Source: Micrococcus sp. EYE_212 (GTDB lineage Bacteria > Actinomycetota > Actinomycetes > Actinomycetales > Micrococcaceae). Taken from it: a DNA stretch of 64,000 bases. Shown here piece by piece: positions 1-10,569 of this stretch (positions are counted from its first letter, which is position 1; each line of letters starts with the position of its first letter). Location of the stretch: positions 62,001 through 126,000 of the forward strand of contig NZ_JAHXOZ010000003.1 in assembly GCF_023147585.1 (NCBI RefSeq), written 5' to 3'. A program made the translations under genes and the position numbers. A model generated the notes under the pieces. The model was given only the letters and a program-made list of their open reading frames with translations, made no database searches and was not told the origin of the DNA.

Positions 1-166
1 GATCGATCAGCTCGGCGTTGTGGTTGGTGGTCTCCCGGGTGCCGGGCATCCAGCCCTGCTGGACCTCGGCGGAGCAGCCGGTCAGCACCACCAGTGCGGC
101 GGCACCGACGGCCCCGCTCTTCAGGCGGCGGCGAGTCCGACGTCCGGCGTCATTGTGTGCTCTCAC
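1..166 (-). CDS. ctaC: Cytochrome c oxidase subunit II (CtaC), N-terminal part
   Basis: The first 55 or so codons of a gene that leaves the window on the left. The GTG start (164-166) is preceded by a GAGGAAGG ribosome binding site. The product opens with an arginine-rich segment (RRTRRR), then a hydrophobic stretch ending in the lipobox LTGC, so it is an exported lipoprotein. The mature start (CSAEVQQGWMPG, then TNHNAELID) resembles actinobacterial CtaC, the Cu(A)-bearing subunit that passes electrons from cytochrome c to subunit I of the aa3 oxidase. The copper site lies outside the window. The neighbouring erpA is the usual partner in this position. Identity rests on the N-terminus only. 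Confidence 0.75.
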   Translation of the reverse strand, partial: MRAHNDAGRRTRRRLKSGAVGAAALVVLTGCSAEVQQGWMPGTRETTNHNAELID

Positions 167-279
167 AGACGGCCTTCCTCTTCATCTCGTGTGCGATGAG
201 CGCCCCGTCCCACGGACTCCCGCGAGATTTCGCAGGTTCCCTTCAGGTGGGCCGGGTATGCCCTGATGATTCAGGAGCC

Positions 280-285
280 AGTCTA
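280..285 (-). promoter_or_regulatory. Candidate -10 box for ctaC
   Basis: TAGACT on the minus strand, matching the TANNNT boxes seen before other genes here. It would give a leader of about 105 bases before the ctaC GTG. No clear -35 is visible. The 300-base gap 167-466 otherwise holds only the erpA terminator hairpin at 373-418. Confidence 0.4.
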
Positions 286-372
286 AGCCGACCGGGCCCC
301 AATCGCCGCACCGTGACACGGGCGGATTCCGCCGGTCTCCCCCGCGCATCGCCCCTTGGCCGCCTCATCACG

Positions 373-418
373 ACGACGTCGGGCCAGCTCCCCGGGTGGG
401 GAGCCGGCCCGACGTCGT
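373..418 (-). terminator. Strong hairpin downstream of erpA
   Basis: Inverted repeat with 21-base arms (373-393 and 398-418), one mismatch and a 4-base loop, lying 49 bases after the erpA stop. There is no T run after it, as is common for very high G+C actinobacteria. Confidence 0.75.
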
Positions 419-466
419 CCACGGGTCAGCGGGGGCCGCGTGCGCGTCCCTGGAGTCGCCCTCGGA

Positions 467-859
467 TCAGTGGAAGGAGTCTCCGCAGGCGCAGGAGCCG
501 CCGGCGTTGGGGTTGTCGATGGTGAAGCCCTGCTTCGAGATGGTGTCCTCGAAGTCGATCGAGGCGCCCATGAGGTAGGGCACGCTCATCTTGTCCACGA
601 TGACCTCGACGCCGTCGTAGTCGCGGACGGTGTCGCCCTCGAGCACGCGCTCGTCGAAGTAGAGCTGGTAGATGAGGCCGGAGCAGCCGCCGGGCTGGAC
701 GGCCACGCGCAGGCGCAGGTCGGTGCGCCCCTCCTGCTCGAGCAGCGCGCGGACCTTGTTCGCGGCGACCTCGGTGAGCTCGACCTCGTGCGGGGGAAGG
801 CCCGCGGCGTCCTCGGTGGCGCCGATCTCGACGCCGGTCTCCTCTGCGGACAGTGCCAT
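467..859 (-). CDS. erpA: Iron-sulfur cluster insertion protein ErpA/HesB
   Basis: A 130-residue A-type carrier that delivers Fe-S clusters to apo-enzymes. After a variable N-terminus of about 25 residues, the HesB/IscA domain shows all three conserved cysteines: one in QPGGCSG and the pair in the C-terminal SCACGDSF. The ATG at 857-859 is chosen because an AGGAGG ribosome binding site sits just upstream; the frame stays open further 5' but without signals. It lies between a dipeptidase gene and ctaC, the usual actinobacterial place, consistent with a role in supplying clusters to respiratory enzymes. Confidence 0.93.
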   Translation of the reverse strand: MALSAEETGVEIGATEDAAGLPPHEVELTEVAANKVRALLEQEGRTDLRLRVAVQPGGCSGLIYQLYFDERVLEGDTVRDYDGVEVIVDKMSVPYLMGASIDFEDTISKQGFTIDNPNAGGSCACGDSFH

Positions 860-912
860 CCTGACCTCCTGGTTGGGGGTGGGGGCGTCGGAGATGCCGA
901 CGCCGGTGGGGT

Positions 913-936
913 CGTCCGGCTCAACAACGCCGGACG
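913..936 (-). terminator. Hairpin after the dipeptidase gene
   Basis: Perfect 8-base stem (CGTCCGGC / GCCGGACG) with an 8-base loop, 25 bases beyond the dipeptidase stop and before the erpA ribosome binding site. It could be a weak terminator or attenuator between the two genes. Confidence 0.45.
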
Positions 937-960
937 GCGGGGCATTCCCGCTGCGGGTTC

Positions 961-2385
961 TCAGCGGGAGAGGCCGGCGAGCCAGAGGGCCTCGGCCACG
1001 ATCGCGTTGCGGAAGTCCCCGAGGTGCAGGGACTCGTTGGCGGAGTGTGCACGGGAGTCCGGGTCCTCCACGCCGGTGATGAGGATCGTCGCCTCCGGGA
1101 AGACCTCCTTGAGGTCGGCGGTGAACGGGATGGACCCGCCGAGGCCGGTCTCCTTGGGCTCCACGCCCCACGCCGCGCCGAGCGCCTCCAGCATGGCGGC
1201 CGCGTGGGGCGCGGAGGTGTCGGTGGAGAAGGGCTGGCCGAACTCGCCCGCCTCCACGGTGATCTCCGCGCCGAGCACCGCGGCGGACTGCGCCTCGAGG
1301 TGCTCCTTGAGCGCCGCGAAGGACGCCGCAGGGTCCATCCCGGGGCCGAGGCGCAGGGAGAACTTGGCGCGCGCCTGCGGCTGCATCGTGTTCGAGGACT
1401 GGGCCACACTCGGGACGTCGATCCCGATGACGCTCAGGGCCGGGGCGTTCCACAGTCGGTCGGCGAGGGCGCCCGTCCCGGCGAGGGTCACGGAGTCCAG
1501 GAGCCCGGAGTCGGCGCGGAACACGTCCTCCGGGTACTCGAGGGAGGCCGTGTGGCGCGGCTCGAGGCCGGGCACCGCCACAGCGCCGTGCTCGTCGTGC
1601 AGGGTGGCGACGAGGCGGGAGAGCAGGACGACGGCGTCCAGGACCGGGCCGCCGAACATGCCGGAGTGCACGGCGTGGTCGAGCACGCGCACGGTCACGG
1701 TGCCGTCGACGAGCCCCCGCAGCGAGGTGGTCACCGCCGGCTCCCCCACGGCCCAGTTGGAGGAGTCCGCCACCACGATCGCGTCGGCGGCGAGGCGGTC
1801 GCGGTGCTTCTCCAGGAAGGGGCGGAAGGTGGGAGAGCCGGCCTCCTCCTCCCCCTCGATGAACACGCGCACGCCGACGCCGGCGTCGGGAAGGGCCTCG
1901 TCCAGCGCGGCGAGGGCGGCCATGTGGACCATGATCCCCGCCTTGTCGTCGGCCGCGCCGCGGCCGTAGAGGCGCCCGTCCTTCTCCGTCGCCGTGAGCG
2001 GCGGGGTGTCCCAGAGCGACTCGTCACCGAGGGGCTGGACGTCGTGGTGGGCGTACAACAACACGGTGGGCTTGTCAGCGGCGGCGGGGCGCTCGCCCAG
2101 CACTGCGGGGCCGCCGGGCCGGCCGTCCTCGCGCGTCTCGGTCACGACCTCGACGCCCTGCAGCCCGGCCCCGCGGAGGAGGTCGGCGACCTCCTGGGCG
2201 GAGCGTTCGAGGTTCTCGCGGGGAGCGGAGTCCCAGGCGATGCCCGGGACGGCCACGAGGTCCTTCAGCGTCTGGAGGGTCTGCGGGAAGCGGCGGTCCA
2301 CGGCGGCGCGGACGGCGGTCACGAGCTCGGCGTCGAGGGACTGCGGCACGGAGCCGGCGGAGGCGGCGGGGATCTGTTCGGTCAT
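961..2385 (-). CDS. M20 family dipeptidase (zinc metallopeptidase)
   Basis: A 474-residue cytoplasmic peptidase of the M20 family, closest in form to PepV/carnosinase-like dipeptidases. Metal and catalytic residues are visible in order: the His of YAHHDVQPLG, the Asp of GRGAADDKAG, the Glu pair of EGEEEAGSP, the Asp of VVADSSNW, and the late His of RAHSANES. The central dimerisation insert is present and the length is normal. There is no signal peptide. The ATG lies 6 bases after a TAGGCT box with no ribosome binding site, so a leaderless message is likely. It is divergent from the DUF3043 gene. Substrate range cannot be read from sequence. Confidence 0.88.
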   Translation of the reverse strand: MTEQIPAASAGSVPQSLDAELVTAVRAAVDRRFPQTLQTLKDLVAVPGIAWDSAPRENLERSAQEVADLLRGAGLQGVEVVTETREDGRPGGPAVLGERPAAADKPTVLLYAHHDVQPLGDESLWDTPPLTATEKDGRLYGRGAADDKAGIMVHMAALAALDEALPDAGVGVRVFIEGEEEAGSPTFRPFLEKHRDRLAADAIVVADSSNWAVGEPAVTTSLRGLVDGTVTVRVLDHAVHSGMFGGPVLDAVVLLSRLVATLHDEHGAVAVPGLEPRHTASLEYPEDVFRADSGLLDSVTLAGTGALADRLWNAPALSVIGIDVPSVAQSSNTMQPQARAKFSLRLGPGMDPAASFAALKEHLEAQSAAVLGAEITVEAGEFGQPFSTDTSAPHAAAMLEALGAAWGVEPKETGLGGSIPFTADLKEVFPEATILITGVEDPDSRAHSANESLHLGDFRNAIVAEALWLAGLSR

Positions 2386-2391
2386 GCACCC

Positions 2392-2421
2392 AGCCTAGCG
2401 ACGGCCCCGCCGCACTAGACT
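2392..2421. promoter_or_regulatory. Back-to-back leaderless promoters (dipeptidase / DUF3043)
   Basis: A minus-strand TAGGCT (plus coordinates 2392-2397) lies 6 bases before the dipeptidase ATG. A plus-strand TAGACT (2416-2421) lies 6 bases before the DUF3043 GTG. Only 18 bases separate the two boxes, so each -35 region would fall on or near the other -10. Confidence 0.65.
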
Positions 2422-2427
2422 GGCTCG

Positions 2428-3021
2428 GTGTTCACTCGCAGGAAGTCCTCCCCGACCGCCGAGCCCCCGGCCCCCCACGGCTCGACCGCCCACACCGGCG
2501 CCGACCGCGCACAGGGCAAGTCCACGCCCACGCCGCGGCGCCGCGACCAGGAGGCCGCCCGCCGCCGCCCCCTCGTCCCAGCGGACCGCCAGGCCGCGAA
2601 GAAGGCGCAGCGCGACGCGACACGCCAGGAGCGCATGCGCCAGCGCGTCGCCCTCGAGACCGGGGATGAGCGCGGACTTCCGGCACGGGACCGGGGCCCT
2701 CAGAAGCGCTGGGTCCGCGACCTCGTGGACGCCCGCACCGGGGTGGGCGAGTGGCTCATGCCCATCGTCTTCCTCTACCTGCTGCTCATGCTCGTGCCGG
2801 GGCAGCAGTTCCAGATCATCCTCATGCTGAGCCTCTACGCGGTGGTGGCCCTCGTGATCGTGGACAGCGTGATCCTCTCCCGACAGGTGAAGCGGGGCCT
2901 CACGGCACGCTTCGGCACGCCCGAGCCCGGCACCCGCATGTACGGCGTCATGCGGGGGCTGCAGTTCCGCCGCCTGCGCCTGCCCAAGCCACAGGTCAAG
3001 CGCGGTCAGCACCCCGCCTGA
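2428..3021 (+). CDS. DUF3043 membrane protein
   Basis: A 197-residue protein of an actinobacteria-specific family of unknown function. The first 75 residues are rich in Arg, Lys and Pro and probably disordered. Two hydrophobic segments follow at about 109-125 (WLMPIVFLYLLLML) and 129-150 (FQIILMLSLYAVVALVIV). The C-terminal tail is basic (GRTMYGVMRG-like, then QFRRLRLPKP). It is therefore probably a two-pass membrane protein with both charged ends in the cytoplasm. The GTG start lies 6 bases after TAGACT with no ribosome binding site. Convergent with pyrD across a strong hairpin. Confidence 0.82.
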   Translation: MFTRRKSSPTAEPPAPHGSTAHTGADRAQGKSTPTPRRRDQEAARRRPLVPADRQAAKKAQRDATRQERMRQRVALETGDERGLPARDRGPQKRWVRDLVDARTGVGEWLMPIVFLYLLLMLVPGQQFQIILMLSLYAVVALVIVDSVILSRQVKRGLTARFGTPEPGTRMYGVMRGLQFRRLRLPKPQVKRGQHPA

Positions 3022-3036
3022 GCCACTCCGTCAGCC

Positions 3037-3082
3037 ACGACGACGGCGCCGCGCCCCGCGAGGGGCGCGGCGCCGTCGTCGT
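3037..3082. terminator. Bidirectional terminator between DUF3043 gene and pyrD
   Basis: Perfect inverted repeat with 21-base arms (3037-3057 and 3062-3082) around a GCGA loop, sited between convergent genes. It should stop transcription from both sides. Confidence 0.85.
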
Positions 3083-3145
3083 CCGGGTCTCGCACAGGCC
3101 GGGGCACCCCCGGGCTGCAGCGGTGCCGGCCTCGAGCCGGAGGGA

Positions 3146-4282
3146 TCAGGCGCGCAGCGACCGGCCGAGACCGGCGGTGATCCGACCGGCCCAGAACGGC
3201 CCCTCGTAGAGGAACGCGGTGTAGCCCTGCACGAGCTGCGCCCCGGCGTCCAGGCGTTCGAGGACGTCGTCGGCGTCGGTCACGCCGCCCACGCTGATGA
3301 CCGCCGTCTCCGCGGGCAGGGCTGCGCGCAGGACCCGCAACACCTCGAGGGAGCGCGCCGTGAGCGGGGCCCCGGAGAGTCCGCCCGCCCCGAGCGACTC
3401 CACGTGCGCCGCGTCCGCGGTGAGTCCCTCGCGCGTGATCGTGGTGTTGGTGGCGATCACGCCGTCGAGGCCCAGCCGGGCGGCCATGGCGGCCACCTCG
3501 CGCACGTCCTCGTCGGCGAGGTCCGGGGCGATCTTCACGGCGAGCGGCACGCGGCGCCCGGCGACGGCGCGGTCCGCCTCGTCCCGCACGGCGGCCAGCA
3601 GCGGCTCGAGCGCCGAGATCTCCTGGAGCTGCCGCAGGCCGGGTGTGTTGGGCGAGGAGACGTTCACCGCGAGGTAGTCCGCATGGGGGGCGAGCAGCCG
3701 CGTGGAGGCACGGTAGTCCTCAGCGGCGTCCTCGAGCGGCACCACCTTGGACTTGCCGATGTTCACGCCCAGGACGGGGCGCGCCTCGCCGAAGCGGCGC
3801 TCCAGCGTGGCCCGCGTGCGCGCGAGGCGGGGCGCGACGGCGGCCGCGCCGTCGTTGTTGAACCCCATGCGGTTCACGAGCGCCCGGTCCTCGGGCAGGC
3901 GGAAGAGGCGGGGACGGGGATTGCCCGGCTGCGGCTGCGCCGTGATGGTGCCGACCTCGACGTGGCCGAAGCCGAGGTCCGCGAGGGCCGCCGTGCCCCG
4001 CCCCTCCTTGTCGAACCCGGCGGCGAGGCCGAAGGGCGTGGGGAACCGCAGCCCCATGACGGTGCGGGCGAGCAGCGGATCCGGCCGGAACGCGGAGCGG
4101 AGGGCGGCCGAGGCGCCGGTCCGCTCGGCGGCGCGGATCGCTTGGAATCCGCGGTGGTGGGCGTCCTCCGCGTCCATGCCGGCGAACACGGCGCGGAAGA
4201 ACGGCGGGTAGAGGCGCGGCGCGCGGGAGGTCAGGAGGGCGTCGATTCCGGTCTTCGGGTCGGGCAGCTGCATGCCGCCCAT
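3146..4282 (-). CDS. pyrD: Dihydroorotate dehydrogenase, quinone type (class 2)
   Basis: Oxidises dihydroorotate to orotate with FMN and passes electrons to quinone at the membrane, the fourth step of UMP synthesis. The 378-residue length, the N-terminal extension that forms the membrane-facing helices, and the catalytic Ser context [11 protein letters not shown] mark class 2 rather than the cytosolic class 1. Other conserved blocks are [29 protein letters not shown] and the FMN-phosphate segment ISVGGV. The start could be 4282 or the ATG at 4273. It stands apart from the pyrR-pyrF cluster 40 kb away, as in other actinobacteria. Confidence 0.94.
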   Translation of the reverse strand: MGGMQLPDPKTGIDALLTSRAPRLYPPFFRAVFAGMDAEDAHHRGFQAIRAAERTGASAALRSAFRPDPLLARTVMGLRFPTPFGLAAGFDKEGRGTAALADLGFGHVEVGTITAQPQPGNPRPRLFRLPEDRALVNRMGFNNDGAAAVAPRLARTRATLERRFGEARPVLGVNIGKSKVVPLEDAAEDYRASTRLLAPHADYLAVNVSSPNTPGLRQLQEISALEPLLAAVRDEADRAVAGRRVPLAVKIAPDLADEDVREVAAMAARLGLDGVIATNTTITREGLTADAAHVESLGAGGLSGAPLTARSLEVLRVLRAALPAETAVISVGGVTDADDVLERLDAGAQLVQGYTAFLYEGPFWAGRITAGLGRSLRA

Positions 4283-4340
4283 GATCGCACGGGCGGCTCC
4301 CCCCGGAGCGGCACCGACATCCCCGCCGGCCCCCCCTGCC

Positions 4341-4346
4341 TAGAGT
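4341..4346 (+). promoter_or_regulatory. Leaderless -10 box for the 4353 hydrolase
   Basis: TAGAGT ends 6 bases before the ATG at 4353, leaving no room for a ribosome binding site. Confidence 0.6.
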
Positions 4347-4352
4347 GGAGCC

Positions 4353-5417
4353 ATGTCCTCCGGCGACCCCGACTCCGCCCCTCCCACGTCGGACGACGTC
4401 GCCCTCCCCGCCGCCGGCCCGGACGCGACCCGCCCGGACGCGGCCCTGCTCGAGGATGCCCCGGGCGGCGGATGGGTGCCGGACCTGATGGAGGGCTTCG
4501 AACGCCGGACCCTGGGGCTGGAGGTGGACGAACAAGGCCAGAACCTTGTCACAGTGGTCCGCCCGGGGGGCTCTCGGGGGGACGGGCGCCGCGCCGTCCT
4601 CGCCGTGCACGGCTGGAGCGACTACTTCTACAACGCCCCGCTGGCCCACGCGTTCGAGGAGGCCGGGTACGCCTTCCACGCGGTGGACCTGCGCCACTAC
4701 GGCCGATCCCTGCGACCGGGGCAGACCCCCGGCTGGACGGACGACCTCGCCCGCTATGACGCCGACCTCGACGCCGCTCTCGCGGTGCTCGCCGAGGACC
4801 ACCCGCTGCCGCCCGTGCTCCTGGCCCACTCCACGGGCGGGCTGATCGCCGCGCTCTGGGCGGACCGGCACCCCGGCCGGGCCGCCGCCCTCGTGCTCAA
4901 CAGCCCGTGGCTCGAGATGCAGGGCAGCACGGGCGTGCGCCTCATGGCCAGGGCGGTGGTGGACCCCGTCTCGGCCCTGCAGCCGTACGCCATGCTCAAG
5001 CTCCCCCGAATAGACCACTACTGGCGCACTCTCTCGGACGCGGCGGACGGCGAGTGGGACCTGCATCCGCTCTGGCGGCCCCGGTGGGCCTTCGACGTGC
5101 CGGCCGCCTGGCTGGGCGCCGTCCTCGCCGGCCACCGGACGGTGGCCGCAGGGCTCGACGTCCGGGAGCCGGTCCTCGTGCACGTGGCCGGGCGGGGACA
5201 TCGCGGCACGCGCTACGGGGAGGCCATGCGCTCGGCGGACATCGTGCTCAATCCGGTGAGCATGGCGCGCCGGGCCCTGCGGCTGGGCGACCGGGTCATG
5301 GTGCAGCGCCACCCGGACGCGCTGCACGACGTCTTCGCCTCCCCCGCTCCCGTCCGGCGGGCCGCCGCGGCGGAGACCCTGCGCTGGCTGTCGGCCTACG
5401 CGCCGCCGCGCGCGTGA
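4353..5417 (+). CDS. Alpha/beta hydrolase (monoacylglycerol-lipase-like)
   Basis: A 354-residue serine hydrolase without signal peptide. The oxyanion-hole strand is AVLAVHGWSDY, the nucleophile elbow HSTGG (serine near residue 162), and a late His follows in HPDALHDVF; the acid is probably the Asp of SADIVLNP. The overall pattern matches the Hydrolase_4 / lysophospholipase group, so a lipid ester substrate is likely, but this is inference. The first 30 residues are Pro/Asp/Ala-rich and probably disordered. Leaderless promoter. Convergent with uppS, 10 bases from its stop. Confidence 0.8.
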   Translation: MSSGDPDSAPPTSDDVALPAAGPDATRPDAALLEDAPGGGWVPDLMEGFERRTLGLEVDEQGQNLVTVVRPGGSRGDGRRAVLAVHGWSDYFYNAPLAHAFEEAGYAFHAVDLRHYGRSLRPGQTPGWTDDLARYDADLDAALAVLAEDHPLPPVLLAHSTGGLIAALWADRHPGRAAALVLNSPWLEMQGSTGVRLMARAVVDPVSALQPYAMLKLPRIDHYWRTLSDAADGEWDLHPLWRPRWAFDVPAAWLGAVLAGHRTVAAGLDVREPVLVHVAGRGHRGTRYGEAMRSADIVLNPVSMARRALRLGDRVMVQRHPDALHDVFASPAPVRRAAAAETLRWLSAYAPPRA

Positions 5418-5427
5418 GGCCCCGGGC

Positions 5428-6249
5428 TCAGCCCGCGCCGGGCGCGTCCACCGCGCCGCCGTACCGCCGGTCGCGTCGGGCGTAGGCCTCGACGGCGTCC
5501 CACAGGGTGCGCCGGTCGACGTCGGGCCAGAGCACGTCCAGGAAGAGCAGCTCGGCGTAGGCCGACTGCCACAGGAGGTAGTTGGAGAGCCGCTGCTCCC
5601 CGGAGGTGCGCAGGAAGAGGTCCACGTCCGGGGTGACGTCGATCCCCCGCTCCCCCGCGCGGTAGGCCCGGTCGAGCCAGCGCGTGATGGTGTCCTCGCG
5701 GATGTCGCCGGGGCGCATCCGGCCAGCGGCGACCTCCTCGGCCAGGGCCTGGACGGCGTCGGTGATCTCCGCGCGTGAGCCGTAGTTGACGCACATGTGC
5801 AGCGTGGTGCCCGTGTTGTGCCGCGTGAGCTCCTCGGCCTCGCGCAGCTCCTTGATCACGGAGGTCCACAGCCGTGGCGCACGTCCGTTCCACCGGATCC
5901 GCACGTTCCATGAGTGCAGCGTGTCCCGCTGCCGACGCAGCACGTCCCGCGAGAACCCCATGAGGAAGCGCACCTCGTCCGGGGAGCGCTTCCAGTTCTC
6001 GGTGGAGAACGCATAGGCGGAGACGTGGCCGATCCCGAGCTCCACAGCCCCGGCGACGACGTCGAGCAACGCCGCCTCGCCGGCGCGGTGGCCATCGGTG
6101 CGCGGCAGGCCGCGCTGGTTGGCCCAGCGACCGTTGCCGTCCATCACGATCGCCACGTGGCGCGGGATGAAGCGCGGGTCGATCCGCGGGGCCGTGGCGC
6201 CCGACGGATGCGGCGGGGGCGTGAGGCAGGGGCTGGGCGGGACGGTCAT
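5428..6249 (-). CDS. uppS: Isoprenyl (undecaprenyl/decaprenyl) diphosphate synthase
   Basis: Cis-prenyltransferase that builds the polyprenyl diphosphate carrier for peptidoglycan and wall glycans. About 273 residues. Signatures: MDGNGRWA with the catalytic Asp, [21 protein letters not shown], and the C-terminal [20 protein letters not shown]. The ATG at 6247-6249 overlaps the recO stop as ATGA, which fixes the start and implies translational coupling. The first 25 residues are Pro-rich. The recO-uppS pair is a conserved actinobacterial arrangement. Product chain length cannot be told from sequence. Confidence 0.94.
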   Translation of the reverse strand: MTVPPSPCLTPPPHPSGATAPRIDPRFIPRHVAIVMDGNGRWANQRGLPRTDGHRAGEAALLDVVAGAVELGIGHVSAYAFSTENWKRSPDEVRFLMGFSRDVLRRQRDTLHSWNVRIRWNGRAPRLWTSVIKELREAEELTRHNTGTTLHMCVNYGSRAEITDAVQALAEEVAAGRMRPGDIREDTITRWLDRAYRAGERGIDVTPDVDLFLRTSGEQRLSNYLLWQSAYAELLFLDVLWPDVDRRTLWDAVEAYARRDRRYGGAVDAPGAG

Positions 6250-7085
6250 GCGCTCCTCTCGGCGGGAGGCCGGGCGGGACGGGGCGGCGTCGGGCCCGTG
6301 ATGCCCTGGTCCAGGACGGACAGGGAGACGAGCCGCCGCTCGGCGTGGTACTGCAGGTAAGCGGACACGATACCGGCCGCCTCCCGCTGCGCGGTCTCCC
6401 CCGCGGCGTCCACGACGTCCCAGTCCCCCTGCGCGAGCGCGCCGAGCAGGGCCAGCGTCTCCGGAGCCGGGTGGGTGGAGCCGGGAGGCCGGCAGTGCAG
6501 GCACACCGCCCCGCCGAGGCCGACGTTCACCGCGGCGTGGGGGCCGGGCCGGCCGCAGCGCGCGCACGCCGAGAACGACGGCGCCCAGCCGGCCTGGGCG
6601 AGGGACCGCAGCACGAACGAGTGGAGGATCATCCGCGGGGCGTGGGCCCGGCGTGCCAGCGCCGCCACGGCCCCGTGGAAGAGGCGGTACTGGGCCGCCC
6701 GCCCGACGTCGTCGACCGCGGCGATCCGCTGGACCGTCTCAGCGAGCGCGGCGGCGGCGGTGAAGGCGTCGTAGTCCGCGGCGAGCGCGCTGCCGTAGGG
6801 GTGGAGCAGCTGCGCCTGTGTGATCGTCTGCAGCTCGCCCCGGCCGCGCGCCATCTGGAGGGTGGAGTGCATGAAGGGCTCCACCACGGAGCCGAAGCGC
6901 GACGACGCCTTCCGCACGCCCTTGGCGACGGCGCGCACGATCCCGTGCTCGGGGGTGAGCGCCTCGACGATCCGGTCGGCCTCCCCCAGGTCCCGGGTGC
7001 GCAGCACGATGGCCTCGGTGCGATACGAGTTCGCCGCGAAGCCGCCGTGCCGCGCCCCCGAGGAGCGCCGGGTGGAGCCGGTCAC
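6246..7085 (-). CDS. recO: DNA repair protein RecO
   Basis: Mediator of the RecFOR pathway that loads RecA on SSB-coated single strands. 279 residues. The N-terminal OB-fold begins at about residue 20 ([20 protein letters not shown]), a helical domain follows, and a four-cysteine zinc site is visible (CARCGRP ... CLHCRPP). The first 18 residues are an Arg/Ser-rich extension, so a slightly later start is possible. Coupled to uppS by an ATGA overlap. leuA begins its last codons 8 bases upstream. Confidence 0.93.
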   Translation of the reverse strand: MTGSTRRSSGARHGGFAANSYRTEAIVLRTRDLGEADRIVEALTPEHGIVRAVAKGVRKASSRFGSVVEPFMHSTLQMARGRGELQTITQAQLLHPYGSALAADYDAFTAAAALAETVQRIAAVDDVGRAAQYRLFHGAVAALARRAHAPRMILHSFVLRSLAQAGWAPSFSACARCGRPGPHAAVNVGLGGAVCLHCRPPGSTHPAPETLALLGALAQGDWDVVDAAGETAQREAAGIVSAYLQYHAERRLVSLSVLDQGITGPTPPRPARPPAERSA

Positions 7086-7092
7086 CCGATCA

Positions 7093-8952
<1,860 letters not shown>

Positions 8953-8953
8953 T

Positions 8954-8978
8954 CAGGTGACCCGATGCGTCTCACCTG
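8954..8978 (-). terminator. Small hairpin at the stop of the Tat-protein gene
   Basis: CAGGTGA / TCACCTG with an 11-base loop. The upstream arm includes the stop codon of the 8972-9364 gene. Weak as a terminator; it lies just before the candidate leuA promoter. Confidence 0.35.
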
Positions 8979-9364
8979 GTGGGCGCGGAGGATACGTCAC
9001 CGGTTGCAGACCTCCCGCCATTGATGGCGATGCTTCCCACGGTCATGTTGTAGGACCGTGCGACATCGCTCGGGGCCGAGGGGTTCCCGTAGGTCTGCCC
9101 ATTCACGACGCCCTGGGTGGTCACCGTGACGGTATAGGTCTGCCCGGTTGACGAGGTGGCGCGGAACGTGGCCTTTGTGCCGGCGGTGGAGATCAGGCTC
9201 GTCTGGGTGGGCACCGCGTTCGTGCACGCGGTGCCGGAGATCGCGTACGAAGGCGCCGCGGCAACCATGCCCACCGCTGGCGAGGACCAGGCCAGTCCCT
9301 TGGTCACGTTGCGACGGGAGACGGGGGCTGCGGACAGGGTGTGGGTGATCTCAGCAGAAGCCAT
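8972..9364 (-). CDS. Small Tat-exported protein of unknown function
   Basis: A 130-residue protein I cannot assign to a function. The N-terminus carries a twin-arginine signal (VSRRNVTKGLAWSSPAVG) with a hydrophobic stretch and a likely cleavage after APSYA, near residue 41. The mature part (about 90 residues) is rich in Thr, Ser, Val and Gly in beta-strand-like patterns (TYTVTVTT, NGQTYGNP, YNMTVGSIAI) and has one cysteine (GTACTN). Similar short SRR-type exported proteins occur as families in Micrococcaceae (recalled, not searched). It looks more AT-tolerant at third positions than its neighbours. An AGAGGA ribosome binding site precedes the ATG. It sits between era and leuA on the same strand. 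It may be truncated at the C-terminus, which ends abruptly. Confidence 0.7.
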   Translation of the reverse strand: MASAEITHTLSAAPVSRRNVTKGLAWSSPAVGMVAAAPSYAISGTACTNAVPTQTSLISTAGTKATFRATSSTGQTYTVTVTTQGVVNGQTYGNPSAPSDVARSYNMTVGSIAINGGRSATGDVSSAPTR

Positions 9365-9534
9365 GGGGTCCTCTGGTTGACGACGCCATCGGGACTGAGC
9401 TCAGTGCTCGATGCCCCACGGACCCACGCCACGCACAGGAGCACGACGATGAGAAGGCGGGACGCCTCGGTGGATTGTTGAACAACCCCGGTACTGCCAG
9501 CGGGTAACCAACACCCAACGGGAGTCTGTGACTG

Positions 9535-10497
9535 TCACATGCCCAGACGATGAAGATGCTTGGGATCCCTTTGCCAATCCTTTGCGACCTTTACCCGCAG
9601 GTCCAGGTGAACCGGCGTGCCCAGCATCTTCTCGATCCCCTTGCGGGCGTCGGAGCCGATCTGCCGCAGTCGGGAGCCGCCCTTGCCGATGATGATCCCC
9701 TTCTGCGAGTCGCGCTCCACGTACACGTTCGCGTAGACGTCCAGCAGTGGCCGGTCCGCCGGCCGCCCCTCGCGGGGGTTCATCTCCTCCACCACCACGG
9801 CCACCGAGTGCGGCAGTTCGTCCCGGACGTCCTCCAGGGCCGCCTCGCGGATCAGCTCGGCCACCATGATCACCTCGGGCTCGTCCGTCAGCTCGCCGTC
9901 GGGGTACAGCGGCGGCCCCTCGGGCAGCAGCTCCGCCAGGACGGTCTCCACGTCCTCCACCTGGCGGCCCGCCACCGCGGAGACCGGCACCACCGCGGCG
10001 AAGCCCTTCCCGCCGTTCTCCGGGCCGAGCACCTCGTCGCCCAGCGCGGTGACGGCCAGCAGCTGCTCGGCCACCTGCGCCGGGTCGGCCTTGTCCGTCT
10101 TCGTCACGATCGCCACGACGGGGGTGCGGCGCAGGGCGGCCAGCTGCTGGGCGATGAAGCGGTCCCCCGGGCCGATCTTCTCGTCGGCGGGCAGGCAGAA
10201 GCCCACCACGTCCACCTCGGAGAGCGTCTCCTGCACCAGGGCGTTGAGCCGCTCGCCCAGCAGGGTCCGAGGGCGGTGCAGGCCGGGGGTGTCCACCAAC
10301 ACGAGCTGGAAGTCCGGCCGGTGCACGATCCCGCGGATGGTGTGCCGCGTCGTCTGCGGCTTGGAGGAGGTGATGGCCACCTTCTCCCCCACGAGCGCGT
10401 TGGTGAGCGTGGACTTGCCGGCGTTCGGCCGCCCCACGAGGCAGGCGAAGCCGGAGCGGTGGCCCTCCGGGACGAGCGGGGGCAGCAGGGAGGTCAT
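9535..10497 (-). CDS. era: GTPase Era
   Basis: Ras-like GTPase plus KH domain that binds the 3' end of 16S rRNA during 30S maturation. About 320 residues. G1 GRPNAGKST, G3 DTPGLH and G4 TKTD are visible; the C-terminal KH domain has GIIIGKGGSRL. The start at ATG 10497 (MTSLLPPLVPEG) is preferred over upstream codons because AAGGATC precedes it. It is last in the hrcA-dnaJ-rsmE-phoH-ybeY-CorC-era run, downstream of ybeY, another 16S maturation factor. The usual recO neighbour is separated here by the Tat-protein gene and leuA. Confidence 0.95.
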   Translation of the reverse strand: MTSLLPPLVPEGHRSGFACLVGRPNAGKSTLTNALVGEKVAITSSKPQTTRHTIRGIVHRPDFQLVLVDTPGLHRPRTLLGERLNALVQETLSEVDVVGFCLPADEKIGPGDRFIAQQLAALRRTPVVAIVTKTDKADPAQVAEQLLAVTALGDEVLGPENGGKGFAAVVPVSAVAGRQVEDVETVLAELLPEGPPLYPDGELTDEPEVIMVAELIREAALEDVRDELPHSVAVVVEEMNPREGRPADRPLLDVYANVYVERDSQKGIIIGKGGSRLRQIGSDARKGIEKMLGTPVHLDLRVKVAKDWQRDPKHLHRLGM

Positions 10498-10569
10498 GGG
10501 GATCCTTCGGGTCGGGCCGCGCGGTCGCCCGGCCATGGCGCTCGGCCCCGTCACGCGAGGCCGAGGGGT

